A DNA stretch of 64,000 nucleotides from Paraburkholderia hayleyella (GCF_009455685.1 NZ_QPES01000001.1:2790001-2854000), one strand, 5' to 3'; shown: positions 1-9,057, numbered from the stretch's first letter. Program-made: numbers and translations. Notes: generated by a model not told the origin, from the letters alone.

Positions 1-163
1 GGGCGGCATGGGTCCAGCTGGGATCGTGACGGCTGTAACTGATGAGAGCCATCAGTAAAAAGACGCCGAGGGCCACCTGGAGAATCCACCGGATTTCGGT
101 GACAAGACGCGACATGCGATGGGGCAATGCTTGCGCGGACGCGGAATAGTGAGGTTTTGCCAT
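1..163 (-). CDS. ftsK: DNA translocase FtsK, N-terminal fragment (runs off the left edge)
   Basis: Reading the minus strand from the ATG at 163 gives an uninterrupted frame to the window edge (54 codons). It has a short polar leader, then a first membrane segment (residues about 25-37, with IRWILQVALGVFLLMALISY) followed by SRHDPSW. That is the usual start of beta-proteobacterial FtsK, the inner-membrane, ATP-driven DNA pump that clears chromosome termini at the division septum. An AGGA ribosome site lies just upstream of the 163 ATG. An internal ATG at 115 is an alternative start. The gene is divergent from trxB, an arrangement I recall for Burkholderia. Motor and gamma domains lie outside the window, so the call rests on the N-terminus and context. 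Confidence 0.7.
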   Translation of the reverse strand, partial: MAKPHYSASAQALPHRMSRLVTEIRWILQVALGVFLLMALISYSRHDPSWTHAA

Positions 164-423
164 TGATCCTGTAAGCGGTGCAGCCCAGGCGCGGCGCGGC
201 GAAGACGCCAGAGGCAAATCCTCACGCGGCTCACGCTGGCTGGGCGAGAGCGCATTGTAAACGGAGTACGGAGTGCCATGCCATGCGAGCGATGATCCCG
301 CTGTAACGGGCCCCGGGCCAAAGCGCTGCGGGCAATGAGCGAACCCGATGAGCAAAACCAATGGCAAACCCAATGGCGAACCATGAGCAGCCGATGGCTA
401 TCGCGCCGATCAGCAAGCTTCAT

Positions 424-453
424 GAGCGCGAGGCCGGCTGGCCCCTTTATAAT
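424..453 (+). promoter_or_regulatory. Candidate trxB promoter in the ftsK-trxB divergent gap
   Basis: A perfect TATAAT lies at 448-453, 85 bases before the trxB ATG. No strong -35 is seen at the ideal spacing (the hexamer at 424-429 is weak). The 374-base gap 164-537 also holds an imperfect direct repeat around 350-383 built on CAATGGC(A/G)AAC. No gene is visible in the gap. Confidence 0.4.
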
Positions 454-537
454 GCCGGGCACACACCCATCTACAGCTTCGGCCCACCCGTGCCGGCACT
501 GCCTCGCACCGCCGGACGTCTTTAACGGATTTCGATC

Positions 538-1500
538 ATGCCCGCCTCTTCCACACAGCACGCGAAAGTTCTGATTCTCGGTTCAGGCCCTGCGGGATAC
601 ACCGCCGCCGTCTACGCGGCCCGCGCCAACCTGGCGCCGCTGCTGATTACCGGCATGGCCCAGGGTGGTCAACTGATGACCACGACCGATGTCGAAAACT
701 GGCCCGCCGACGCCCAAGGCGTACAAGGCCCAGACCTGATGAACCGCTTCCTGGAACATGCCGAGCGTTTCAATACGCAAATCGTCTTCGACCACATTCA
801 CACCGCCAAACTGGACGAAAAACCGCTCCGTCTGATCGGCGACTCGGGCGAATACACGTGCGACTCGCTGATTATCGCCACGGGGGCGTCGGCGCAATAT
901 CTCGGGCTGCCCTCCGAGGAAGCCTTCATGGGCCGTGGTGTCTCCGCCTGCGCCACCTGCGACGGCTTTTTCTACAAGCAGCAGCATGTGGCGGTGGTGG
1001 GCGGCGGCAACACCGCTGTTGAAGAAGCGCTTTATCTCACCGGCATCGCCAAAAAAGTGACGGTGATCCATCGTCGTGACAAGTTTCGCGCCGAACCCAT
1101 CCTGATCGACCGCCTGCTCGAAAAAGAGAAAGAGGGCCTGGTCGAAATCAAGTGGAATCACGAACTCGATGAAGTCAAAGGCGACGATTCAGGCGTCACT
1201 GGCGTGCGCATCAGGCACACGCAAACCGGCGACACCACCGAGATCGACTTGCAGGGTCTTTTCATCGCCATTGGCCACAAGCCGAACACCGATATCTTCG
1301 CCAGCCAGCTTGAAATGAAGAACGGCTACATCGTCACCCAGAGCGGCCTGAACGGAAATGCGACCGCAACCAGCGTGCCCGGCGTGTTCGCGGCAGGCGA
1401 TGTGCAAGACCATATCTATCGCCAGGCCATCACCAGCGCGGGCACCGGCTGCATGGCCGCGCTCGATGCACAGCGTTACCTGGAAAGCCTTCACGGCTAA
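538..1500 (+). CDS. trxB: Thioredoxin reductase
   Basis: A 320-residue cytosolic flavoprotein that uses NADPH to reduce oxidised thioredoxin. The FAD-binding motif GSGPAGYTAAVYAARA is at about residues 16-31, the redox-active CATC at residues 138-141, and the NADPH-binding GGGNTAVEEALYL just after it. The C-terminal FAD motif (VFAAGDVQDHIYRQAITSAGTG) is also present. Length fits the low-molecular-weight bacterial class. The ATG at 538 sits at the expected distance before the first beta strand. It is divergent from ftsK and followed by a strong hairpin, so it is probably transcribed alone. Confidence 0.96.
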   Translation: MPASSTQHAKVLILGSGPAGYTAAVYAARANLAPLLITGMAQGGQLMTTTDVENWPADAQGVQGPDLMNRFLEHAERFNTQIVFDHIHTAKLDEKPLRLIGDSGEYTCDSLIIATGASAQYLGLPSEEAFMGRGVSACATCDGFFYKQQHVAVVGGGNTAVEEALYLTGIAKKVTVIHRRDKFRAEPILIDRLLEKEKEGLVEIKWNHELDEVKGDDSGVTGVRIRHTQTGDTTEIDLQGLFIAIGHKPNTDIFASQLEMKNGYIVTQSGLNGNATATSVPGVFAAGDVQDHIYRQAITSAGTGCMAALDAQRYLESLHG

Positions 1501-1528
1501 GATAACCGGCAGGCGTCCTGAGCTCTGA

Positions 1529-1567
1529 CGCGTTGTAGCCAGACGCCTGGCGCCTGGCTACAACGCG
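1529..1567 (+). terminator. Hairpin downstream of trxB
   Basis: A perfect 14-bp inverted repeat (CGCGTTGTAGCCAG / CTGGCTACAACGCG) with an 11-base loop, 28 bases after the trxB stop. There is no T-tract, so it may terminate transcription or only stabilise the 3' end. A second small hairpin (GCTGGCCG-CA-CGGCCAGC) is at 1613-1630. Confidence 0.55.
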
Positions 1568-1713
1568 GCCCGAAACGACCCGCCCGGGTTGTCCTCGTGT
1601 TGTCCTCCAACCGCTGGCCGCACGGCCAGCCCTAACGCTCACACAACCGCCTGCATCAAAGCGCCCGGCCAACCGACACCTCATCGCTGCTGCGCTTCAT
1701 GCAGCCTCGCGCC

Positions 1714-2451
1714 ATGCCTAAAAACCTGCCTCATCCTGCCGAACCTAAACGCCCGCGCACCACGCGCGCGGCGCCCAGCCTCTCAGCGACACCCGCGCCA
1801 CCGCCCAAGGTAGCGCCAGGTACCGGGCTCGCGGGTCTGGGCGCGCTGCGCGGCACGCTCAAAACCGAGGCCCAGCGCCGCGAGCGTGAACGGCTCACCG
1901 CTGCGGCAACGGCGCGCGAGGCCGCGGCCGAGGCCGCGCTGTTTCGCCGCGAAGTCGGCAGCGTCACGCCGCTGAACGTCCCACCCCGCGCCAGCACACC
2001 GCGCCCGCAGCCGTCCCCCGTGCCCATCCAGACGCAGCGCGACGAGCAAGCGGTGCTCAGCGAAGCCATCTCCGACGAATTCGATCCCGAAGTCCTGCTC
2101 GATATCGACGATTCGCTGTCGTTTCGCCGCCCGGGTATCAGTGAAGAAGTCGTGCGCCAGATGCGGCGCGGCAAATGGACCGTGCAGGCGCAACTCGATT
2201 TGCACGGCCTGCGCCGCGATGAAGCTCGTGAAGCGCTCAGCACGTTCCTCCGCGAAGCGGTGAAATCCGGGCTGCGTTGTTTGCGTGTGATTCACGGCAA
2301 AGGGCTGGGCTCGATCGGCAAGGAACCCGTGCTCAAGGGCAAGGTGCGCACGTGGCTGGCGCAAAAAGAAGAAGTGATCGCGTTTTGCGAGGCACGCGCC
2401 AACGATGGCGGTGCAGGCGCGGTACTCGTGCTGTTGCAAGGCGCGCCCTGA
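1714..2451 (+). CDS. Smr-domain protein (MutS2 C-terminal-like putative nuclease)
   Basis: About 245 residues. The N-terminal half is low-complexity, rich in Pro, Ala and Arg, with a likely coiled stretch (QRRERERLTAAATAREAAAE). The C-terminal Smr domain begins near residue 155 with LDLHGLRRDEAREAL and contains the family signature HGKGLGS. Stand-alone Smr proteins are linked to DNA nicking or cleavage of stalled-ribosome mRNA; which applies here is unknown. The start is uncertain: ATG 1714 gives a natural MPKNLP start, ATG 1699 adds five residues, and neither has a clear ribosome site. It faces the ABC-transporter operon tail to tail. Confidence 0.85.
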   Translation: MPKNLPHPAEPKRPRTTRAAPSLSATPAPPPKVAPGTGLAGLGALRGTLKTEAQRRERERLTAAATAREAAAEAALFRREVGSVTPLNVPPRASTPRPQPSPVPIQTQRDEQAVLSEAISDEFDPEVLLDIDDSLSFRRPGISEEVVRQMRRGKWTVQAQLDLHGLRRDEAREALSTFLREAVKSGLRCLRVIHGKGLGSIGKEPVLKGKVRTWLAQKEEVIAFCEARANDGGAGAVLVLLQGAP

Positions 2452-2497
2452 AGCCAGGCAACGTCTGAGTTCCTGAGTTCCTGAGTTCCAGCAAAAA

Positions 2498-2542
2498 CCC
2501 TTGCAGGTTATCCCAGGCAACGCCAGGGACAACCTGCAAGGG
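2498..2542. terminator. Bidirectional terminator-like hairpin between smr and the ABC operon
   Basis: A 12-bp perfect inverted repeat (CCCTTGCAGGTT / AACCTGCAAGGG) around a 21-base loop in the gap between convergent genes. It is preceded at about 2466-2488 by three near-perfect 8-base repeats of TGAGTTCC. Confidence 0.5.
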
Positions 2543-2607
2543 CCGGAGATTGGGCAAACGTATCCGCCCCAACTCATCGGACGAGGCCTCGTTGCCCGGT
2601 TTTCCGT

Positions 2608-3726
2608 TCAGGCCACCCGCGCTTCGTTCGACGGATCGAACAGCACCGCCTTCGACACATCGAACAGCAGGCTCATCTCTGACAACGGCTGCGGCTGTGC
2701 GGCCGGATGCACCCGGCTCACAATCCGCTTACCGTTGACCTGGGCGAACACCAGCGTATCCGGGCCCGTCGGCTCGATCACCTCCACCTTGACCTTGACC
2801 GGCTGCAATTGCCCGTTCGCCACATTGTGCGCATTGCGTTCATCGGTAATGCGCTCTGGGCGCAGCCCCAGGATCACCTCACGCCCAAGCTGCGGTTTCA
2901 CGCGGCCAGCCTCGAACGGCAGGCGCAGCACGTCGCGCTTCACACCGGTATCGAGTTCCAGACCAACGCCCGCACCCTGCTCCACCAGCTTGCCCTGAAT
3001 AAAATTCATCGGCGGCGCACCGATAAAACCCGCGACAAACAAATTGGCCGGTGAATCGTAAATTTCCTGCGGTGCGCCAAACTGCTGCACCACCCCATCT
3101 TTCATCACCGCGATGCGGTCGCCCAGCGTCATGGCTTCGATCTGGTCGTGCGTGACGTACACCGTCGTGCGGCCCAGGCGCTGATGCAGCAGCTTGATTT
3201 CGGAGCGCATTTCGATGCGCAGCTTGGCATCGAGATTCGACAGCGGCTCATCGAACAGGAACATCACCGGGTCGCGCGCCAGCGCCCGGCCCATCGCCAC
3301 CCGCTGGCGCTGGCCACCGGAAAGCTGGCCTGGCTTGCGCTCCAGCAGATGCTGAATCTGCAGCATGGACGAAACGCGCTCGACGATCTGGTTTTGCTCC
3401 GCCTTGGGCACCTTGCGAATTTTCAGGCCGAATGAGATGTTCTCGCGCACCGTCATCGACGGATACAGCGCATAAGACTGGAACACCATAGCGATATCCC
3501 GGTCTTTCGGCGACAGGTCGTTGACGCATTTGCCGTCGATTTGAATCTCGCCATGGGTCACCGTCTCGAGGCCAGCGATCATGTTCAGCAGCGTCGACTT
3601 GCCGCAACCCGAGCCGCCAACCAGAATCAGGAACTGACCGTCTTCGATGTCAATGTTGACGCCCTTCAGGACTGGCACCCCATTGGGGTAGGTCTTGTAC
3701 ACGTCACGGATGGAAAGGCTTGCCAT
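2608..3726 (-). CDS. Sugar ABC transporter ATPase (MalK/UgpC/GtsD family)
   Basis: A 372-residue ATPase that should power the importer encoded upstream in the same direction. It has Walker A GGSGCGKST (about residues 37-45), signature LSGGQRQRV, Walker B MFLFDEPLSNLDAKLR and the H-loop VTHDQ. A C-terminal TOBE/MalK-like regulatory extension follows (LGLRPERI). I chose ATG 3726 (MASLSIRDVYKTYPNG) because an AAGGATT ribosome site precedes it and the family starts there; an upstream in-frame extension lacks support. It is the last gene of the importer operon. The MalK class serves several sugars; glucose is inferred from the neighbouring zwf operon. Confidence 0.9.
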   Translation of the reverse strand: MASLSIRDVYKTYPNGVPVLKGVNIDIEDGQFLILVGGSGCGKSTLLNMIAGLETVTHGEIQIDGKCVNDLSPKDRDIAMVFQSYALYPSMTVRENISFGLKIRKVPKAEQNQIVERVSSMLQIQHLLERKPGQLSGGQRQRVAMGRALARDPVMFLFDEPLSNLDAKLRIEMRSEIKLLHQRLGRTTVYVTHDQIEAMTLGDRIAVMKDGVVQQFGAPQEIYDSPANLFVAGFIGAPPMNFIQGKLVEQGAGVGLELDTGVKRDVLRLPFEAGRVKPQLGREVILGLRPERITDERNAHNVANGQLQPVKVKVEVIEPTGPDTLVFAQVNGKRIVSRVHPAAQPQPLSEMSLLFDVSKAVLFDPSNEARVA

Positions 3727-3835
3727 GCTGTGAATCCTTTTGTCTCGGAGACTGCTTCGTGCGGAAACGGTACGCACACGAAAGTAGCGTGAATAACGAA
3801 ATAGCAGGAACGGTTCTGCCCTGCGGCCTGGAGAC

Positions 3836-4693
3836 TCAGCCCTTTACCGCGCCAGCGGTGAGGCCACGTACAAAGTAACGGCCCGCCAGCACATACACCA
3901 GCAAGGTCGGCAAGGCGGCAATAATCGCCCCAGCCATATCGACGTTGTATTCCTTCACCCCGGTCGAGGTATTCACGAGGTTATTCAGCGCAACCGTGAT
4001 CGGCATCGAATCTACGCCTGAAAACACAATGCCAAACAGGAAGTCATTCCAGATCTGCGTGAACTGCCAGATCAGGCACACCATGAAGATCGGCAATGAC
4101 ACAGGCAGCAGGATTTTCGTGAAGATCGTAAAGAACCCTGCGCCATCGATGCGTGCGGCCTTCACCAGTTCAGCGGGAATGCTCACGTAAAAATTGCGGA
4201 AGAACATCGTGGTGAAAGCAATGCCATACACCACATGCACCAGCACCAGCCCGCCCGTGGTGTTCGACAAGCCGAGCGCGCCCTGCAAGCGCGCCATCGG
4301 CAGCAGAATCGCCTGGAACGGAATGAAACATCCCACTAGCAGCAACGTGAAAACCAGGTCCGCGCCGCGAAAGCGCCAGTGCGTCAGCACATAGCCATTG
4401 AAGGCGCCAATGATCGACGACAGCAGCACCGCCGGGATCACCATGCGGACCGAGTTCATGAAAAACGGCTGCATGCCGTCGCAGCGCACGCCGGTACACG
4501 CCTCGTTCCAGGCCTTGAGCCAGGGTTCGAGGGTGAAATGGGTGGGCGGCGTCAGCAGGTTACCGTGACGCAGTTGCTCAAGATCCTTGAACGATGTCGA
4601 GAGCATCACGTAAAGCGGAAACAGGAAATACAGCGCGAACAGGAACAGCGCCGCATACACGACGGCGCGGCCGAGCGTCATCTTAGGCTGCAT
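3836..4693 (-). CDS. Sugar ABC transporter permease, MalG/GtsC-like
   Basis: A 285-residue inner-membrane protein with about six hydrophobic segments, the first at about residues 9-30. The EAA loop that contacts the ATPase is visible as ELVKAARIDGAGFFTIFTKILLP. The ending (YFVRGLTAGAVKG) is typical of MalG-type permeases. It overlaps the upstream permease gene by 11 bases, indicating translational coupling. It should pair with the 4683-5636 permease to form the transmembrane channel. Confidence 0.9.
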   Translation of the reverse strand: MQPKMTLGRAVVYAALFLFALYFLFPLYVMLSTSFKDLEQLRHGNLLTPPTHFTLEPWLKAWNEACTGVRCDGMQPFFMNSVRMVIPAVLLSSIIGAFNGYVLTHWRFRGADLVFTLLLVGCFIPFQAILLPMARLQGALGLSNTTGGLVLVHVVYGIAFTTMFFRNFYVSIPAELVKAARIDGAGFFTIFTKILLPVSLPIFMVCLIWQFTQIWNDFLFGIVFSGVDSMPITVALNNLVNTSTGVKEYNVDMAGAIIAALPTLLVYVLAGRYFVRGLTAGAVKG

Positions 4694-5636
4694 GGCGGGT
4701 GCTCCTCGACTCCAGATACATGAGCGGCACCAGCACCGCGACGACGGTCGCCAGCATCATCATCGACGACGCCGCGCCCACCCCCAGTTGCCCACGGTTA
4801 AACGAGAACGTGTACATGAACATCGCGGGCAGCGATGACGAGGTGCCGGGGCCGCCAGCCGTCAGCGCGACCACCAGATCGAAGGTCTTGATCGTGATGT
4901 GACAGAGGATCAGCAGCACGGAAAAAAACACCGGCCGCATGCTGGGAATCACGATCTTGCGGTAAATCGCTGGCAGCGTCGCGCCATCCACCTGGGCCGC
5001 CTTGAAAATCTCGCTATCGACGCCGCGCAAGCCCGCCAGAAAGAGCGCCATGACAAAGCCTGTCGATTGCCATACCGCTGCAACCACCACGCAGAAAATC
5101 GCCTTGTCCGGATCGCCCAGCCAGCCGAACGAAACACCGGTCCAGCCCCAGTCGTGCAGCACCTTTTCGAGGCCCAGCCCAGGGTTCAGGATCCATTGCC
5201 ACGCCGTTCCAGTGACGATGAACGAAAGCGCCATCGGATACAGAAAAATAGCGCGCAATGCACCTTCGTTGCGTATGCGCTGGTCCAGCAAGATCGCCAG
5301 AAACAGCCCGAGCCCGATGCAAATCCCGATGAACGGAATACCAAACCAGCCCAGGTTAGCCGCCGAGGTCCACCAGACATCGTTGTCGAACAGCTCGGCA
5401 TAACGCTCGAACCCGGCGAACTCATAACGTGGCATCAAGCGCGAGTTGGTCAGCGACAAAAAACCGGTGACCAGAATGAAGCCATACACAAACACCAGGC
5501 TGATCATGATGCTAGGCGCCAGCACCAGCCTGGGCACCCAGCGGTCGGCCAGCGCCGCCAGCGGCGAGGCACGGCGACCAGGATGAACAGGGCTGCGCAC
5601 AGGGGTTTTCCCGTTGTCGCTCAGAGAAGCACTCAC
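4683..5636 (-). CDS. Sugar ABC transporter permease, MalF/GtsB-like
   Basis: A 317-residue inner-membrane protein. A cytoplasmic N-terminus of about 35 residues is followed by a first segment (LVLAPSIMISLVFVYGFILV) and roughly five more. The EAA loop reads EIFKAAQVDGATLPAIYRKIVIPSM, and GGPGTSSSLPAMFMY matches the MalF-type C-terminal loop. It lies downstream of the binding protein after a 251-base gap that carries tandem 12-mers, an unusually wide gap for an importer operon. Confidence 0.9.
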   Translation of the reverse strand: MSASLSDNGKTPVRSPVHPGRRASPLAALADRWVPRLVLAPSIMISLVFVYGFILVTGFLSLTNSRLMPRYEFAGFERYAELFDNDVWWTSAANLGWFGIPFIGICIGLGLFLAILLDQRIRNEGALRAIFLYPMALSFIVTGTAWQWILNPGLGLEKVLHDWGWTGVSFGWLGDPDKAIFCVVVAAVWQSTGFVMALFLAGLRGVDSEIFKAAQVDGATLPAIYRKIVIPSMRPVFFSVLLILCHITIKTFDLVVALTAGGPGTSSSLPAMFMYTFSFNRGQLGVGAASSMMMLATVVAVLVPLMYLESRSTRHAA

Positions 5637-5778
5637 TCATCGACTCCTAAAACCAGGCTTCGCGCTGGGGCAAAAAGGCCTCCAGGCGGCGGAGCGGCCG
5701 TCAGTTGCGGCTCGGATAAAGTGGGAATGACGTGCGTTTGCGCCACGCCTTGTCTCACGCCAGACAACGTGAGACAAA

Positions 5779-5826
5779 GCGCTACCAACAGCGCTACAGA
5801 CAACGCTACAGACAACGCTACAAACG
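5779..5826. repeat. Tandem 12-bp repeat in the gap between the binding protein and permease genes
   Basis: Four imperfect 12-base units on the pattern GCGCTACAGACA lie back to back. The whole gap (5637-5887) is free of a credible gene. On the transcribed (minus) strand this is an untranslated spacer, where the array could mark replication slippage or affect mRNA processing. Confidence 0.6.
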
Positions 5827-5887
5827 CACGGCGCTACGGTTGCTGCACAGCAGGTAAAAGTCAAAGCAAAAGCAAAGGCAATGCGGC

Positions 5888-7135
5888 TTACTTCGTCCTT
5901 GCTGCCTTGGCCAGCGCCTGCACGGCGCTCTTCGAATCCTGCGTCGAGTTCATGAACTTCGTCACGACGTCGGTGATCGCGCCCGCGGTGGCATCCGCCT
6001 GAGCCATGCCGTGCGCCAGTGAAGGCACATAGCCGCCCGATTTCAGCGCGACTTGCTCATCGGCGTAGGACTTTTTCGCGCAATCGTCGAACTTGTCCAT
6101 CGACACGCCAAGGCGCACCGGGATCGACCCTTTATTCAGGCTGAACTGCTCCTGGAACGCGGGCGACATGATGGTTTTAGCCAGCGCCAGTTGCCCTGGC
6201 GTAGCCGCTTTCTGACCTTTTTGCTGGAAGAACACGAACGAATCGACGTTGAAGGTGTACGACGTCGCGGTGCCGGGCACTGGAGCGCAGATGTAATCGG
6301 CGCCCGATTTTTTATGCGCGCCGACGAACTCGCCCTTGGCCCAGTCGCCCATGAACTGCATGCCGGCCTTGCCGTTGATCACCATCGCGGTGGCCAGATT
6401 CCAGTCGCGGCCGGTACGGCCATTATCGAAATACGATTGAATCTTGCGCACGGTATCGAACACCTGGATCATCCGCTCGGAGGTCAGGGTTTTCGGGTCG
6501 AGGTCCACCAGCGCTTTTTTATAGAAATCCGCGCCCTGCGACAGCACGACGTCTTCCCACAGTGTCAAGTCCTGCCATGGCTGGCCACCTGCGGCGACGG
6601 CAACGATACCCGCCGCTTTCATTTTGTCGGCGACCTGGAAAAATTCCGTCCAGTTGCCCGGCACCTTGCCGCCGGCCTTGTCCAGCGCCGCCTTGTTGAT
6701 ATAGAGCCAGTTCACGCGATGCACCGAAAACGGCGCGGCCACGTAGTGACCATTGGCGTGCAGGATCTTGTCGATTTCGGCGGGGAGGTTTTTCTTCCAG
6801 TCGGCAGTCACCGGATCAATCGGCACCAGCAGGTCCTGGGCGGCCCATTCCTGGATCAGCGGGCCTTTGATTTGCGCGGCACTCGGTGCATTGCCCGAGA
6901 TCACCTGGGTCTTGAGTGCTGTCATGGCAGCCGCGCCCGCACCACCGGCCACGGCGAAATCTTTCCACGCGTAGCCTTCTTTTTGCATATCGTCTTTCAG
7001 CACGCCAACGGCCCTTGACTCACCGCCTGACGTCCACCAGTGCAGCACTTCAACTGATTCGGCAGCCTGTACCGCAGGCATGCCGCACAACAGGCCTGCA
7101 GCGCCGAGCGCAGCCATGATTGCACGGAATTTCAT
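5888..7135 (-). CDS. Periplasmic sugar-binding protein of the ABC importer (GtsA-like)
   Basis: A 415-residue family 1 extracellular solute-binding protein. A signal peptide (MKFRAIMAALGAAGLLCG...VQA) is followed by AESVEVLHWWTSGGESRAV, a motif typical of glucose/mannose-binding proteins. GKAGMQFMGDWAKGEF is the usual hinge/ligand segment. A good ribosome site (GGAGGAG) precedes the ATG at 7135. It is the first gene of the importer operon, transcribed away from zwf. Glucose as substrate is inferred from similarity in style to Pseudomonas GtsA and from its divergent neighbour operon. Confidence 0.88.
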   Translation of the reverse strand: MKFRAIMAALGAAGLLCGMPAVQAAESVEVLHWWTSGGESRAVGVLKDDMQKEGYAWKDFAVAGGAGAAAMTALKTQVISGNAPSAAQIKGPLIQEWAAQDLLVPIDPVTADWKKNLPAEIDKILHANGHYVAAPFSVHRVNWLYINKAALDKAGGKVPGNWTEFFQVADKMKAAGIVAVAAGGQPWQDLTLWEDVVLSQGADFYKKALVDLDPKTLTSERMIQVFDTVRKIQSYFDNGRTGRDWNLATAMVINGKAGMQFMGDWAKGEFVGAHKKSGADYICAPVPGTATSYTFNVDSFVFFQQKGQKAATPGQLALAKTIMSPAFQEQFSLNKGSIPVRLGVSMDKFDDCAKKSYADEQVALKSGGYVPSLAHGMAQADATAGAITDVVTKFMNSTQDSKSAVQALAKAARTK

Positions 7136-7235
7136 TGCTCAATCTCCTCCAGACACCTGAACAGAACGAACCGCCCCCATGCAGCCAGGGGCAGCGATGG
7201 GTCAAGCAGACAAAACACGGAACGCACATGCGCTA

Positions 7236-7268
7236 GTCATGGGGGCCGCTGAATGCGGCTCCCATGAC
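7236..7268 (-). promoter_or_regulatory. Strong hairpin in the gtsA-like gene leader
   Basis: Arms of 14 bases at 7236-7249 and 7255-7268 pair with one mismatch (a G/T position) around a 5-base loop. It lies about 100 bases upstream of the binding-protein start, within its probable 5' leader. It could be a leader structure, an attenuator or part of an upstream terminator. The gap 7136-7596 has no gene. Confidence 0.4.
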
Positions 7269-7500
7269 GCACAAAACGCACAGGAAATACGATGACGGTG
7301 TTCAGGATGCAAAAGGCTGTCTCCTTTTTGTTTTTTAACGCTCGCCGTTTTTTACGCCCGTAGCGCGCGCGGTGCCGGTTATCCCTGCATCGCGCACTAT
7401 CCAGACACGCCGGTACGCGCAGGGCTAGACGGAGGCTCCTCGAACGGCTTTGCTTTTTCTGGCTAATTAGCGCTGAATTAGCGCTACCTCTTGCGCCGGA

Positions 7501-7517
7501 TTGTAGTTAAACTACAA
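7501..7517 (+). promoter_or_regulatory. HexR operator upstream of zwf
   Basis: TTGTAGTTAAACTACAA is a perfect 17-base palindrome centred at 7509, 80 bases before the zwf ATG. It matches the known HexR consensus (TGTAAT-type half sites with an AT-rich centre). The regulator itself is encoded two genes downstream as the C-terminal part of the glk-hexR fusion, so feedback control of the operon by the KDPG-responsive repressor is likely. Just upstream, AATTAGCGCT occurs twice (7465-7474 and 7476-7485). Confidence 0.75.
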
Positions 7518-7596
7518 TTCAGTGTCAAAAAATATTTTACTGGACTACGACCCTCTGTCGTGGCCCTGAATTGAGACGGAACTCCACGGAACTCTC

Positions 7597-9057
7597 ATGC
7601 AAACCGACTCCGGTTTTACCTTCGTGCTCTTCGGTGGCACGGGCGATTTAGCCATGCGCAAGATTTTGCCCGCCCTCTACGAAGCCCATCGCGCCGGCAT
7701 GCTGGCGGACAACGGCAAGATCGTCGCGGTGGCGCGCCATTCGGCCGATCTCGCTGATTATCTCCAGTGGGTCGAGCAACACGTCAAACCCCACGTTTCC
7801 AAAAACGGCATAGACGAAGCCGCCTGGGCCAGCTTTGTGCAGCGCATCGCCTATGTCCGGCTCGATCTTGGCCGTGCGGCCGATTTCACGCTGCTGCGCG
7901 AGGCCCTTGAGCCGCTGAATGGCACGCGGGTGTTTTATCTGGCCACCGGGCCTTCGCTGTTCGTGCCGGTCTGCCAGGCGCTCGCAGCCGTCGGGCTCAA
8001 TGCCGGGGCCCGCATCGTGCTCGAAAAACCCCTCGGCTATGACCTCAAATCATCCACCGCCATCAACGATGCCGTGGGCGAAATTTTTACCGAAGGCCAG
8101 ATTTACCGCATCGACCATTACCTCGGCAAGGAGCCGGTTCAGAACCTGCTCGCGCTGCGTTTCGGCAATGCGCTGTTCGAGCCCCTCTGGCGCCGGGAAT
8201 GGGTTGAAAGCATCCAGATCACCATCGCCGAAGAACTCGGCGTCGAAGCGCGCGGCGATTTTTACGACAACACCGGCGCCTTGCGCGACATGGTGCAAAA
8301 CCATCTGCTGCAACTGCTGTCGATCGTCGCCATGGAGCCGCCGCATTCGATGGATTCCGACGCGGTACGCGACGAAAAACTCCGCGTGCTGAGGGCGCTC
8401 AAACCGATCGATTCACGCGATATCAGCAAGATCGCGGTGCGCGGCCAGTACCACGCGGGTGTGATTCGCGGCACGCCGGTACCCGCCTATTCGACCGAAC
8501 CCGGCGTCAAGCCTGGCAGCACCACTGAAACCTTCGTCGCCCTCAAGGTCGAAATCGAAAACTGGCGCTGGGCCGGCGTGCCGTTCTTTTTGCGCACGGG
8601 CAAGCGCCTCGCCGACCGGGTGGCGGAAATCGTCGTCAATTTCCGCGCCGTGCCGCATTCGGCGCTGGGGCCGAGCGCGCTGCGTCCAGGCGCGAACCGC
8701 CTGGTGATCCGCTTGCAGCCTAACGAAATGATTCGCCTGTATTGCCTCGCCAAACAGCCTGGCGAAGGCATGAACCTTTCGAGCGTGCATCTGGATCTGG
8801 CGTTCGATCAATTTTTCCCCGAAGGCCAGATGGAGGCCTACCAGCGCCTGCTGCTCGATGTGATCAATGGGCGCCTCGCGCTCTTCGTGCGCCGCGACGA
8901 GCAGGAAGCGGCCTGGCGCTGGGTCGAGCCGATCCTCAACGAATGGGCCAGCCCGGGCAAAACACCCAAGCCGTATGCGGCAGGCACCTGGGGGCCCGCC
9001 GCCGCCAGTGCGATGCTGGCACAGCACGATACCTGCTGGCTCGAAGAAGAAAACTGA
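7597..9057 (+). CDS. zwf: Glucose-6-phosphate 1-dehydrogenase
   Basis: A 486-residue cytosolic enzyme oxidising glucose-6-phosphate to 6-phosphogluconolactone with NADP+ or NAD+. The coenzyme motif FGGTGDLAMRKILPALY is at about residues 12-28. The substrate-binding/active-site signature RIDHYLGKEPVQN is intact, and EKPLGYDL supports the assignment. Length is standard. It leads the zwf-pgl-glk/hexR operon behind the HexR palindrome. The rest of the Entner-Doudoroff route (edd, eda) is not in the window. Confidence 0.96.
   Translation: MQTDSGFTFVLFGGTGDLAMRKILPALYEAHRAGMLADNGKIVAVARHSADLADYLQWVEQHVKPHVSKNGIDEAAWASFVQRIAYVRLDLGRAADFTLLREALEPLNGTRVFYLATGPSLFVPVCQALAAVGLNAGARIVLEKPLGYDLKSSTAINDAVGEIFTEGQIYRIDHYLGKEPVQNLLALRFGNALFEPLWRREWVESIQITIAEELGVEARGDFYDNTGALRDMVQNHLLQLLSIVAMEPPHSMDSDAVRDEKLRVLRALKPIDSRDISKIAVRGQYHAGVIRGTPVPAYSTEPGVKPGSTTETFVALKVEIENWRWAGVPFFLRTGKRLADRVAEIVVNFRAVPHSALGPSALRPGANRLVIRLQPNEMIRLYCLAKQPGEGMNLSSVHLDLAFDQFFPEGQMEAYQRLLLDVINGRLALFVRRDEQEAAWRWVEPILNEWASPGKTPKPYAAGTWGPAAASAMLAQHDTCWLEEEN

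Noticed and set aside
52..561. 169-codon minus-strand frame across the ftsK-trxB gap
   Set aside because: It overlaps the supported ftsK start and trxB promoter in a different frame, is Arg/Pro/Ser-rich as expected of a GC-rich shadow, and has no family pattern.
4899..6002. 367-codon plus-strand frame across the permease gene
   Set aside because: Antisense to two well-supported importer genes, with a His/Arg/Gln-rich shadow composition.
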